Shown: piece after piece, positions 52,103-60,229 of the stretch
Layout: each line of letters begins with the position of its first letter
How positions within the stretch are numbered: position 1 is the stretch's first letter
Assembly (NCBI RefSeq): GCF_021390575.1
Contig: NZ_JAJEJQ010000001.1
Span: 1,154,501 to 1,218,500 of the forward strand
Source: Paraburkholderia adhaesiva
Lineage (GTDB): Bacteria > Pseudomonadota > Gammaproteobacteria > Burkholderiales > Burkholderiaceae
Reading direction: 5' to 3'
Length of the DNA: 64,000 nt
Made by a program: the position numbers and the translations under genes
Notes under the pieces: model-generated
The model's database searches: none
Seen by the model: only the letters and a program-made list of their open reading frames with translations
Told to the model about the DNA's origin: nothing

Positions 52103-52130
52103 TTGAAACGGGGCGCGGCTCTGTTATACT
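52103..52130 (+). promoter_or_regulatory. Promoter of tRNA-Pro
   Basis: TTGAAA (52103-52108) and TATACT (52125-52130) with a 16-bp spacer, ending 10 bp before the tRNA 5' end. Confidence 0.7.
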
Positions 52131-52140
52131 GTTTAGCTCT

Positions 52141-52217
<77 letters not shown>

Positions 52218-52225
52218 GAGATATC

Positions 52226-52259
52226 AAGGACTTACGGTGAAAGCCGTAAGTCCTTTTTT
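52226..52259 (+). terminator. Rho-independent terminator directly after tRNA-Pro
   Basis: AAGGACTTACGG and CCGTAAGTCCTT form a 12-bp perfect stem around TGAAAG, followed by T. It begins 9 nt after the tRNA and may belong to the element's left end or to the tRNA transcript. Confidence 0.88.
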
Positions 52260-52373
52260 CTTGCCTGCGCGCTGTACCCCCACTTTCCCCCCACTCCATC
52301 AGCCTGTACGGGTTGGAACCCCTCGTTACCCTGCGGAATAATGGTGCTGTGACTGCGACTCCGGAGTACCCAT

Positions 52374-52880
52374 ATGGCAGGCGGCGCTGACGACTATTTT
52401 TCGGATGCCCCGGCAGGTGACGAACACCCTGAGGAAGGGCGGTTCGACTGGGCTGAGCTTGAAAGCTTTGATTACGGGCACTACTTCGAGACCATAGGCG
52501 AAACCCCTGTCGATGACCCGCGCAGGGGCGAGTTCATGATGCGGACGATGGCCCTGTTCATTCGCGAGTGGGGTAGTGGTAGGGCACCCCCTGAATCGGT
52601 GATGGCGACTCTCGCGATGGCATTCACCGACATCCTCCTCTATGGCGCACAACCGAACGATCAGTTTTACCTCCCGTGGCGACCGTCTGCCACGGGCTTT
52701 AGCCGTACTGAAATCCGCGACATCGCGCTCTGCGCGGAGGTGCGGTCGATTCTGCATGCCACGCCCCACCGGGCGGTGACCAAAGTGCTGCAAGAGGTTG
52801 CAGACCGCAGGCACAAGACCTTCGAGACGGTGCGCGCCGCCTGGTACGCCCAGTCCAAGTCCGGGCGATGGACCGGGTAG
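52374..52880 (+). CDS. Hypothetical protein at the element's left end
   Basis: This 168-residue acidic protein starts from an ATG with GGAG 8 nt upstream. It is soluble with no signal peptide. Features are an N-terminal Asp/Glu-rich stretch (residues 1-35), a central mixed region (MMRTMALFIREWGSG) and a basic C-terminus. I do not recognise a family. It lies 100 bp before the HEPN-motif gene on the same strand, so a joint transcript is plausible. Confidence 0.65.
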   Translation: MAGGADDYFSDAPAGDEHPEEGRFDWAELESFDYGHYFETIGETPVDDPRRGEFMMRTMALFIREWGSGRAPPESVMATLAMAFTDILLYGAQPNDQFYLPWRPSATGFSRTEIRDIALCAEVRSILHATPHRAVTKVLQEVADRRHKTFETVRAAWYAQSKSGRWTG

Positions 52881-52981
52881 GGGACGCGCATACGCACTTC
52901 ACCGACCGATCAACCGACCGCCACCAGCAGCACCACGGCGCGGATTTCCGCCCGCGCTACCCGTTCTCAACGGAGGCAGCC

Positions 52982-53536
52982 ATGCAGCAGATGGACCCCA
53001 TCGAAACGCATATCCAGACAATCTGGTCCTTCGTCCGGCTTGCGGCACTCAAGCGGGTGCTGCACGAGGTGGTGCCAGAAACCAAGGTGGACTTCTGGCG
53101 GATCATGATGGGCGCATCGCTCGACTACGGCCTGATCGAGTGGTGCAAGATATTCGGACGCTGGAAGGACGACACGCATTGGACCAAGGTTGTGCCTGCC
53201 AGCCAGCACGACGCCTTCCGCACCGGACTGTATGCGGCAACAGGGATGAAAAATGCCGACGAGTGGGACGCGTACCACAAGAAGATGAAGGCATACCGCG
53301 ATACGCTGGCTGCGCACATCGACTTCGGCAGCAAGTCGACGAACTACCCCGACTTCGGACCTGCACTTGCTGCCGCGTTCTACTATCACGCCACGTTCCT
53401 TTATCCCGCGTGGGTCGGAATGCACCCCCGCACGCGCTATCCCGCAGATATGGAAGCCTTCGCGGTGGACTACCACAAGCAGCTACTCGACGTGGCTAAC
53501 GCCGCCGCCCAAGCCACGAAGCAGTTCGAGCCGTAA
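52982..53536 (+). CDS. HEPN-motif protein, AbiU2-like
   Basis: This 184-residue helical protein starts after a strong CGGAGG. It has EWCKIFGRW in the middle (residues about 53-61) and MKAYRDTLAAHIDFG (about 101-115). The R-D-T-L-A-A-H stretch is an RX5H motif of the type used by HEPN ribonucleases, and its setting (YRD...AH-D) resembles the AbiU2 group as I recall it. Its role could be an RNase toxin or abortive-infection effector. No antitoxin is obvious next to it. Family assignment is by eye. Confidence 0.6.
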   Translation: MQQMDPIETHIQTIWSFVRLAALKRVLHEVVPETKVDFWRIMMGASLDYGLIEWCKIFGRWKDDTHWTKVVPASQHDAFRTGLYAATGMKNADEWDAYHKKMKAYRDTLAAHIDFGSKSTNYPDFGPALAAAFYYHATFLYPAWVGMHPRTRYPADMEAFAVDYHKQLLDVANAAAQATKQFEP

Positions 53537-53706
53537 ATGTTTAGCCTTACCTACCGGACAGAGCATCGAGCGAGTACGGCGCGGCCCGTGGCCGCCTCAC
53601 CAGGTCGTGTAGGTGCAACACACCGACCGGGCAGCGTGAACCCGCTATGCGCCCGGATTGTGGCCTTGCGCTCGCGTCCGCTCATACCTCCCGCAGGCTT
53701 AGAAAC

Positions 53707-54282
53707 TCAGAGACTTGGCTCGGTCTTCGGATCAGCCGCGAGTCCGGCATCTTCGCGTGCAGTTTCCAGTACCCGCCGACCCATTTCGATCTGGTCGGAC
53801 GCGGCGAGTGTGGTGATGCCGGGAAACACTAGTTTGGCGTCTTCGAGTTTGGATTGCGCCACAGGGTCATCCTCGGTGACCTTTTCCGGGAACACTGCGA
53901 TAAACCAAACCTGAAAAACCTGCGCCTCTACAGGACCGCCCTGCCGAAGCCGTATGTAATCTTCCACGGCCAGAAACAGGATGGCGGCAACGTTGGACTC
54001 GCGCAGTTCGACCGAGCTATCAGGATTCGGGTCCTGTGCGGCGTGCTTGAAGAAATTTCGACATGGCTCGTTAACGTAATACTTAAGCGTTTGTCCGGCT
54101 GGCAGGTTTTCGCGCGCCTGCTTGGAGAAGCTTTCCACGCCCGCGCTCGTGCAGAGCACGTCAATAACCTCCCAGGCGTTCGATGCCAGCGAGTAGACGG
54201 AAACGCCGTCGCCACCGTCGAAGAAAAGGCGGATGGCAGTAATGAGTTGCCTTCGGGCGGCATCAAGCTTTGTTACGCGCAT
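53707..54282 (-). CDS. HEPN-motif protein B
   Basis: This 191-residue protein begins LDAARRQLITAIRLFFDGGD (residues about 6-25) and has EPCRNFFKHAAQDP (about 72-85). R-N-F-F-K-H is the RNxxxH form of the HEPN RX4-6H catalytic motif. Similar N-F-F-K-H-A-x-x-D-P segments occur in widespread short hypothetical proteins. It starts 6 bp after the stop of a second HEPN-motif gene, so the two form an operon. The C-terminal 40 residues are polar and variable. Confidence 0.6.
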   Translation of the reverse strand: MRVTKLDAARRQLITAIRLFFDGGDGVSVYSLASNAWEVIDVLCTSAGVESFSKQARENLPAGQTLKYYVNEPCRNFFKHAAQDPNPDSSVELRESNVAAILFLAVEDYIRLRQGGPVEAQVFQVWFIAVFPEKVTEDDPVAQSKLEDAKLVFPGITTLAASDQIEMGRRVLETAREDAGLAADPKTEPSL

Positions 54283-54288
54283 GTTCGT

Positions 54289-54777
54289 TTACTCTTGCAC
54301 GTGCAATTTGTGGAAAAGCTCGGCCATGGCCTGCTTGTAGGCCTCGGGGTCTTTCTCGGCGGCGTCGGGGTGTGCGTACCTGACCATGTAGCCGGTCATC
54401 ATATGCGTTATCGCGTTTGCTTCGTTGCGCACCCGTTCGGCAAGCTCGATGACGGGCGCATAGTCGGCAGCGTTGTTTGTGTCAGGCCACGGCCATCCGT
54501 TCTGGAGAAACCAGCGGTGCATGAGCTGGTTGCGGTTCTCGATCAGCGCGTTGATGCGCGCTTCGAGATCGTCGGCAATGTCGCCTCGCGCCTTCAAATG
54601 CTTGACCACGTTGGCCGTCGCGTTCCTGTACTTCTCGGGCGTGATTAAGCCACCCGTCGCCTCGCGGTAGGTCTCGTCATTGATCATCCTGAAGCCTTCG
54701 TGGATCGACACGAAGGCCACCTCGAATATCTGCATCGCGAGTACCGCGCGCCCGATTGCCGCGTAAGCCTGCTCCAT
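54289..54777 (-). CDS. HEPN-motif protein A
   Basis: This 162-residue helical protein starts from an ATG with a strong GGGAGGG site. MEQAYAAIGRAVLAMQIFEV opens it. INALIENRNQLMHRWFLQNG (residues about 85-104) holds R-N-Q-L-M-H, a textbook RNxxxH HEPN motif. It lies directly upstream of HEPN-motif protein B, and its own 5' end overlaps the reading frame of a ribbon-helix-helix protein. A ribonuclease or Abi-type role is likely from the motif. No experimental homologue is named. Confidence 0.62.
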   Translation of the reverse strand: MEQAYAAIGRAVLAMQIFEVAFVSIHEGFRMINDETYREATGGLITPEKYRNATANVVKHLKARGDIADDLEARINALIENRNQLMHRWFLQNGWPWPDTNNAADYAPVIELAERVRNEANAITHMMTGYMVRYAHPDAAEKDPEAYKQAMAELFHKLHVQE

Positions 54778-55057
54778 GTCTACCCTCCCTAGGGTTCCAG
54801 CATCGGAATTGTACAGAGGCTCGAACTCGGCATTCGGCACGGCGGCGACGCGTTGCGCGGTGCACGCGTCGCTCGTGGTCATCGAGCAACTGGCCCACGC
54901 CGACCCGTAGCAGCTCCTGCACGATGACGCTCGCGCGCTTCGCGGCGACCTCAACCTGCGTGAGCAGCGGGCCAGTGAGCGTGACCGTGACGCGGCGGCT
55001 GCGTGGAGGATCGGTTAATTCGCGCGACCGATCCTCAAGCCTGATGGCGTCGCCCAT
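54677..55057 (-). CDS. Ribbon-helix-helix protein overlapping HEPN A (possible frameshift)
   Basis: This frame starts from an ATG with GGGAAG upstream. Residues about 17-60 read RRVTVTLTGPLLTQVEVAAK and RASVIVQELLRVGVGQLL, a good RHH_1 DNA-binding fold. From about residue 65 the frame turns Arg-rich and loses GC third-position bias, while the frame used by HEPN A gains it. Either the RHH gene has a C-terminal frameshift, or it truly overlaps HEPN A by 101 nt. It may be the antitoxin or repressor of the HEPN genes. Confidence 0.5.
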   Translation of the reverse strand: MGDAIRLEDRSRELTDPPRSRRVTVTLTGPLLTQVEVAAKRASVIVQELLRVGVGQLLDDHERRVHRATRRRRAECRVRASVQFRCWNPREGRHGAGLRGNRARGTRDADIRGGLRVDPRRLQDDQ

Positions 55058-55232
55058 GCGTGTCTTCCCGTGTGATTGAACGCCGCGACGATAGGGGTAA
55101 GCGCGGCGCGCGTCGAGAGGACGATATGACGGCGGGAATACCAGGTAGGCAGAGCGGAGCAAAACGTCGGGAAAGTCCCGAAGCGGAGAGGACCGGCCCG
55201 CGCAGTGCTGCAGGTGGGCCGGTTTCGCTGCG

Positions 55233-55604
55233 CTATGAGTTCGGCGGTAGCATATCGCCGCATAGCTGCGAGAACGTCACGAAGTCAAGCCATTCGCGGT
55301 CGTTCGGGTCGTCATTGTGCAGGGCGGCCAGCACGGCCCAGTTGTGCCGTGCCGAGGCGAGCGAGATGAGCAACCGGCCGTCCGTTCCGCGCAGCATCTG
55401 CACATCGGATATCTGCTCCTGCCGGTGCAGGTCGAGCCATCTGAACGCCGCATGCCAGATCGGGTGTTCTGCTTCCGGTGGCAGCTCGACATTGGGCGCG
55501 ACCCATACCCGCAACCGCCTTTTGCGTGGCATGTCGTCCGGCATGTTGCGGGCACGCTCCCATCCGCCCGCCACGATCTTTCCATTCCCCTTGTGGCCCA
55601 TCAT
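55233..55604 (-). CDS. Hypothetical phage protein
   Basis: This 123-residue protein starts at ATG 55604, in an ATGA overlap with the upstream gene's stop, so it is translationally coupled. It has a basic N-terminus (PRKRRLRVWVAPNV) and an acidic, Trp-containing middle (HPIWHAAFRWLDLHRQEQ). No family recognised. Confidence 0.6.
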   Translation of the reverse strand: MMGHKGNGKIVAGGWERARNMPDDMPRKRRLRVWVAPNVELPPEAEHPIWHAAFRWLDLHRQEQISDVQMLRGTDGRLLISLASARHNWAVLAALHNDDPNDREWLDFVTFSQLCGDMLPPNS

Positions 55605-56026
55605 TCGCCTCCCGTCCGTTCGTCCACCACGTCCTGAACACCCTCGATGAACGCGCACACTTCACAGGCCTCCGGGTAGGGCTTGTCAAGGAACTTCTCT
55701 GCAAAGCACTCCACCTCGTCCCGGCAAATGTCACCGGGGTCCGTCAGGTCATTCACGGCTGCATACAGCGACACGGCCCAGCCATAGGCAGGCACCGGGT
55801 GCCAGTCATCGATGTACTGCAGATCGAGTTCCGCGATTGCACGGGCCTGCCGTGGTCCAAGCAGCGCGAGTGCAGCGTGCTGACCTATGGCGAAGTACTT
55901 GTCGTGCACGCGCTGCTCGTGCTCGGCCTCGTCGGCCTGCTCGATCTCGCGCACGAGTTGCAGATACGCCTCGCGCTTTTCGGGCGTTAGAAGGGAAAGA
56001 CGGCGGGAGAGTGAAACGATAGACAT
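55601..56026 (-). CDS. Hypothetical phage protein
   Basis: This 141-residue acidic protein starts after TTGAGAGG. Its N-terminal half is helical and charged (REAYLQLVREIEQADEAEHE). Five cysteine or tryptophan residues lie in the C-terminal half, including EACEVCAF. No family recognised. It is the first gene of a minus-strand pair, just downstream of the inverted repeat at 56048-56076. Confidence 0.6.
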   Translation of the reverse strand: MSIVSLSRRLSLLTPEKREAYLQLVREIEQADEAEHEQRVHDKYFAIGQHAALALLGPRQARAIAELDLQYIDDWHPVPAYGWAVSLYAAVNDLTDPGDICRDEVECFAEKFLDKPYPEACEVCAFIEGVQDVVDERTGGE

Positions 56027-56390
56027 AACGACCTCTCAATTGATAAGTTGCCTGCGCCTGGATCAGGCGCGTGCAACGATCACCCATGAGCGGATGCCCA
56101 AGGGCAAGCCCGACGCATTGCCGGGGTTGAGAGGTCTGTGTGCGGTGTATCCCGCTGCCCGCGCACACAAAACCGGTAAGAGTGAGAGTGAAGCGCTTCG
56201 GCCTCGCCCTGCCACACCTTGCCATACCTTGATTCGCCGCGACCGACTGGCCTGAGCTGCACCAGATTCCGGGCGGGATACGTATTCGACAGTGCGATAT
56301 CTGGCGCACGAGGGAAATTGCCGTTTACCCTGGTCATCGCGCGAACGGCGCGATAATCGCGGCGTCACGTCACCACCGCGCGAGGTCATC
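56027..56390. other. Divergent control region inside the element
   Basis: These 364 bp lie between the minus-strand hypothetical genes and the plus-strand RHH-like gene. They hold the inverted repeat at 56048-56076 and possibly a small Ash/Icd-like frame on the minus strand (56063-56389). I could not decide whether that frame is coding. Confidence 0.35.
56048..56076. promoter_or_regulatory. Inverted repeat upstream of the minus-strand gene pair
   Basis: GCGCCTG (56054-56060) and CAGGCGC (56064-56070) flank GAT, with an outer TTGC / GCAA pair (56048-56051, 56073-56076). It lies 22 bp before the start at 56026, suitable for an operator of a phage repressor. Confidence 0.5.
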
Positions 56391-56633
56391 ATGGGCTCAG
56401 GGTTCGCAACACCGGTTGTCGTCTGGGTCGGCGACGACACGAGGCAGAAGTTGCAGGAGATGGCGGCGCGGCGCGATATGGCGGTTGAGCGCATCGGCGG
56501 CCGTCTGCTTGAACAGGCGGTGCGCGACTACACGCCGAGCGGGCCACAGGTGCAGCAGCAGGCCGAAGTGGAGATGGGCAGCGCTCCGGCCGCTGGCCAC
56601 GGAGGCAAGAAAAAGCGTTCTTCACGGATTTGA
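56391..56633 (+). CDS. Small ribbon-helix-helix-like protein
   Basis: This 80-residue protein has a predicted beta strand (TPVVVWVGD, residues about 7-15), two helices (RQKLQEMAARRDMAVERIGG and RLLEQAVRDY) and a polar tail ending KKKRSSRI. The layout fits an RHH DNA-binding protein. It is the only plus-strand gene in this part of the element. Confidence 0.55.
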   Translation: MGSGFATPVVVWVGDDTRQKLQEMAARRDMAVERIGGRLLEQAVRDYTPSGPQVQQQAEVEMGSAPAAGHGGKKKRSSRI

Positions 56634-56981
56634 GGGGAAAGGCGCTTGCCGGACCCTAGTCGGTCGCCCGATGCTGTGGCCGAGCAATCTCCGCCATAGC
56701 GCAACGGCCGGTACCGTTGGCCAATCGACCGGCTACGGATGGCCGAGCCTGCCGCTGAAGTCTGTCGGCCAGAAGCGGTGGGCAGTTTGCGACTAAAACG
56801 CCGGTTAATACAAAAAAAGGGCCGCCAACGTGGCGACCCTTTGAAGAGGCGGGGCGGTGAAAGCCGCAGAAACAAGTCCAAACACCAGCTAGCCCTGACC
56901 CCTTAGACGGTGCGCGATCCGTGATTGCGCGAGTAATTAGACTAGCACGCGCTGCCTTGCTTTGCAAACGCCGAACAATTG
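56634..56981. other. Gap between the RHH-like gene and the AIPR gene
   Basis: These 348 bp contain no gene I can support. They hold the terminator at 56812-56843 and otherwise unremarkable sequence. Confidence 0.5.
56812..56843 (-). terminator. Terminator downstream of the AIPR gene
   Basis: On the minus strand AAAGGG..CGCC and GGCG..CCCTTT pair (one mismatch) around a 5-nt loop and are followed by T7. It lies about 140 bp after the AIPR stop. Confidence 0.75.
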
Positions 56982-58991
56982 CTACGCTTCTTTCAACTGA
57001 AGCGTGTCGGGATCGACGCGGTCGGGATCAAACATAAGCACATTGCCTTCTGAGTCGTAAACGACGCCATCCCGTTGGCGATTCACAAGGCCTTCTTCGA
57101 TAAGCTGTTCCACCGCCCCAAAGTACTCTGAAACAGTGCATCCCAGTTTGTCGCAAATCGGCTTGTGAATGCCGGGCTTCCAAGGTTGGTCGGGCAACAA
57201 GGCGTGAACCTTATTCGCAAAATCCCTGTCTACGCGCTGGGTTGGTTTGTGGTAGGGCTTTTGCGCAGCGCTTACTAGGTTCGGGGCGTTTTCGATTCGC
57301 TTCGAATTTTGAATACCGAGTTCAGTTTCCATTTTCAAGCAGAACGATGCGACGCTTTGCTTACTCGACCACGCCGCACGCGTCGATCCAAACGCAGCCA
57401 TGCGAGACCAATTGTCGAGGATCGCCACGTCTGTGATTGCATCAACGTCGAGTTTTGCAATGTCCTGAGCAGAGAAATCAAACTTTCCTAGGTGTCTCGC
57501 GACCGATACGAGGCAGAGTAAATATCTGTTACTTTTGAGAAACCGCTCTGCAGACCCACCGCCCCGAGGGCGAACAGTTTCCAAAATTCGATCTGCATGT
57601 TTGAGTAATTTGGCTATTTTAGGCCAAACTTCAAGTGGCGAACGATCTGAAAATATCGCGCTATAGGCTTGAGGGGAGCGAATATATTTCGAGCGAAAAC
57701 CTGCTGCAAGGTGCGGCAATTTCAGGACGAGAGCTGCATATCCGGCTGCAATATACAGCGGCGTTACGATCTCTCCTGCAGAATGCCCTTGGTTAACATA
57801 AAAATTCTTTCTTCTTTCGTAAAAAATTCCGCTACGGTGCAAAACCTCCTCAATATCACGCTGAATTCGATCTGTGGCGTGTAACGATACCTGCTCCACA
57901 TCTGTCTGGTTATTCGTTGCGCGGATGATGGCATCGCGGACCGAATCGTCCCGAGATACTATTACTTTCACTAAGACGGCACGATTATCTTCAACGGAAG
58001 ATGCGCCATTAAAATGACGGAAGATTGATTCGGTTGTCTGTAACCCGTTGACGATCTGTATGTCTTCCAAGTGAATCGAATTGCCTATAACGCTGGCTGC
58101 GGTCGCGAGGATTGTGACGCCGTTATTGAGCCACCAAAAATCCGGCGAAGCCGCATTATTCAATGTATCCCTAATGTCCTCGTTAACGCGATTTAGACCC
58201 ATGAAGTCCCGAACGTTTGAGTCAAAAAGATATCGCCTTAGTTTCCCTTCGTTGTCTGAAATAAAGCGAAAGTATGCGCTGAGATTGGCGAGAAGAACAT
58301 ACGTTTCTCCTCGCGAAAATACTTCGACATATGGTAATTCTAGGGAAAAATTGGGCTTTTTCCGATTCAGGTCAATGAGTTCGGCCGAGCCAATGAAATT
58401 GAAGGAGGCTTCACATTTCGCAAAAGAGTCAGTGATTATTTTCTTTATTTGCTCGGAACGAGCACGGACTTCGACGCCGATGTCATTCGAATCCCCGCGC
58501 GACGCATATGCAACTTCAATTCTCATTTTGTTCAAACGAGGCGCCAATCTCCTATATGCAAAGAAAAGCTTTGTTCTCTGGCCGATTAAATCGGGAGAAT
58601 AGGCGCCCTTGAGATCTTTCGATTCAATCGAAAAATCAAAGAACTCCGGGAGGGTTGCCGCCAGCGCGTCAATTGTGACCTGTTTGAACGAGTCGTGATG
58701 TTTGCAAGTTATCAGACTTACCACCAATTCTGCCCCGGCTTTGGGCCACATGAATTGCTCTGCATCAAGCAGCGGATGGCCGTTTACGAAAACGTAAAAT
58801 GCATCAATGCCGCCGTCACCTCGCCCGTCGATCCACCCGCTCTTTAATTCGTCTTGCGACAAATCCCAATCTTTCAGTATCTCTTCGATGCAGAAATATT
58901 CAAACGCTTCGTCCCGTTTTTCGGACGGTAGTTTCTGACTAACGCGGTCGTCAATGATGCCGTCAATAAGCAAGCTGTCGTTTTTTGCCAT
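56982..58991 (-). CDS. AIPR-family (abortive infection phage resistance) protein
   Basis: In this 669-residue protein, residues about 280-345 carry the AIPR core: SPDFWWLNNGVTILATAAS, then IQIVNGLQTTESIFRHF. The N-terminus has WIDGRGDGGIDAFYVFV and VVSLITCKHHDSF, the D ... xCK pattern of a PD-(D/E)XK-type nuclease with the usual Glu/Gln replaced by Thr. C-terminal residues about 590-665 may form a winged helix (EYFGAVEQLIEEGLVNRQRD). Members act in phage exclusion, some linked to restriction or Abi systems. Codons are clearly more A/T-rich than its neighbours, a sign of separate acquisition. It lies where the large terminase would be expected. Confidence 0.85.
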   Translation of the reverse strand: MAKNDSLLIDGIIDDRVSQKLPSEKRDEAFEYFCIEEILKDWDLSQDELKSGWIDGRGDGGIDAFYVFVNGHPLLDAEQFMWPKAGAELVVSLITCKHHDSFKQVTIDALAATLPEFFDFSIESKDLKGAYSPDLIGQRTKLFFAYRRLAPRLNKMRIEVAYASRGDSNDIGVEVRARSEQIKKIITDSFAKCEASFNFIGSAELIDLNRKKPNFSLELPYVEVFSRGETYVLLANLSAYFRFISDNEGKLRRYLFDSNVRDFMGLNRVNEDIRDTLNNAASPDFWWLNNGVTILATAASVIGNSIHLEDIQIVNGLQTTESIFRHFNGASSVEDNRAVLVKVIVSRDDSVRDAIIRATNNQTDVEQVSLHATDRIQRDIEEVLHRSGIFYERRKNFYVNQGHSAGEIVTPLYIAAGYAALVLKLPHLAAGFRSKYIRSPQAYSAIFSDRSPLEVWPKIAKLLKHADRILETVRPRGGGSAERFLKSNRYLLCLVSVARHLGKFDFSAQDIAKLDVDAITDVAILDNWSRMAAFGSTRAAWSSKQSVASFCLKMETELGIQNSKRIENAPNLVSAAQKPYHKPTQRVDRDFANKVHALLPDQPWKPGIHKPICDKLGCTVSEYFGAVEQLIEEGLVNRQRDGVVYDSEGNVLMFDPDRVDPDTLQLKEA

Positions 58992-59303
58992 GACCGAATT
59001 TGTACTGTGGTTTGGGTAGCATGCAATCGCGTCAGTCTACGATATTTCCGCGGCCTGGACGGGAACGAGCGAACGTCTGCGACGGGTTTCAGGCGCACGA
59101 CCGTAGTTGGCTGACTAGAGCCTGTCCGTAAGCGGTTTCTCCGGAATGGGCGACGAACCTAAAGAAAGCCGGGAGCGGCTGTGGCCCAAGGCCAACGCGC
59201 ACACGAACACCATACGGACAAAGGGTTGCCGGTGGTTCTCCGCACCAGCGATAGGTAGCGACACGCTGCCGGGGCGCTGTCCCGGCAACGCGCGCGCAAC
59301 CTG
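58992..59303. other. Gap between the terminase small subunit and AIPR genes
   Basis: These 312 bp have no gene I can support. Base composition changes here from the G/C-rich phage module to the A/T-rich AIPR gene, so it is a likely junction. Confidence 0.5.
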
Positions 59304-59786
59304 TCAGAAGTAGTCGTGGTTCCTGGGCTCGTCCTCATCAACTAGCGGCGTGCTGATGCCCGCGCGGCTTGCTGGCGTCATGCCGAACTCGCGGCAGAGG
59401 CGCGCATAGGCCAGCATCGCCTTGTTCGCCACGCCCACAAGCGGATTCTGGATCACATTGCCGCCCACGGTCTTGACCATCAGAGCACGCGTCACCGCGT
59501 CGCGTTCTGCCATGCGGGCAAGCGCCCGCTCCGCCTGCACCCATCGCGAGTAGCACACGCACAGTGCGGCGAGCGGTACGCGGTCCAGCGCGGTGAGCAT
59601 GCCAATCACTGCGAGTTCGGGCACAACGCGGTTCCATTCGCGCAGCGCGTCGGCATCGGCGCGCACATGCTCGGGCGGCGTCGGTGCTTTCGGCTTCGGC
59701 TTCGCCCCCTCGGCGAAGCGCCGGTGGTGCGCCCGCAGTGTGCCCTCGATGAGACGCAATGGTATCGGCGTTCTCAGCCTTGGCAT
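59304..59786 (-). CDS. Phage terminase small subunit, P27 family
   Basis: This 160-residue protein has a basic Pro-rich N-terminus, then EWNRVVPELAVIGMLTALDR (residues about 49-68), LCVCYSRWVQAERAL (about 75-89), a VKTVGGNVIQNPLVGVANKA segment and the C-terminal FGMTPASRAGI typical of the P27 group. It recognises DNA for packaging. The large subunit that normally follows is absent; AIPR follows instead. GGGGG precedes the ATG at 59786. Confidence 0.87.
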   Translation of the reverse strand: MPRLRTPIPLRLIEGTLRAHHRRFAEGAKPKPKAPTPPEHVRADADALREWNRVVPELAVIGMLTALDRVPLAALCVCYSRWVQAERALARMAERDAVTRALMVKTVGGNVIQNPLVGVANKAMLAYARLCREFGMTPASRAGISTPLVDEDEPRNHDYF

Positions 59787-60000
59787 GTGGCATGCCCCCT
59801 ATGTCTCGAATCGGTTTTCTGCAAGAAAAGGAGAGGGAGGGGGTTTTGCAGCGAGGGCATTTTCTTCGCTCACGCCCCCCCGGCTCGGCCCCGCGCTCAT
59901 TGTGCGCCTGCGGCGCGCGTGGCGGGTCCACGCGGTCGCGCCTGTGGTCCGGTGCCATGTGCGGGCTGCAGGACGGCCACGGACGGCGCACGTCGCTCAC

Positions 60001-60216
60001 TTAAAGGCCGTGGCGGTGTATGACGTCTGCGTCGATGCTGTGCGCGACCACCGTGTCGCCGCGCAATTCGACCACCAACGTCTCGCGGCCCTCCTGCTGC
60101 GCGCGCTGCGCGATGTCATGCACCTGATCGGCGAAGCGACTGCCAAAGACCGCTCCGGCCGCAATGGGGCTGCCGCCGACGCGGGCGAGCAGCCAGGCGT
60201 TGAGTATGCGGTGCAT
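60001..60216 (-). CDS. Small hypothetical protein of the element
   Basis: This 71-residue protein starts from the second of two adjacent ATGs, 5 nt after GGAGG. It contains RFADQVHDIAQRAQQEG and ends DADVIHRHGL. No family recognised. It lies 13 bp after the tape-measure-like frame. Confidence 0.55.
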   Translation of the reverse strand: MHRILNAWLLARVGGSPIAAGAVFGSRFADQVHDIAQRAQQEGRETLVVELRGDTVVAHSIDADVIHRHGL

Positions 60217-60229
60217 CATTACCTCCGCT

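Noticed and set aside
55192..55223. Terminator after the hypothetical gene ending at 55233
   Set aside because: ACCGGCCC / GGGCCGGT pair, but the loop is 16 nt and there is no T-run on the minus strand.
59787..60000. Zinc-finger-like minus-strand frame (CPRCKTPSLSFSCRK) before the terminase small subunit
   Set aside because: The frame runs into terS out of frame, is Arg/Pro-rich and lacks a ribosome-binding site.
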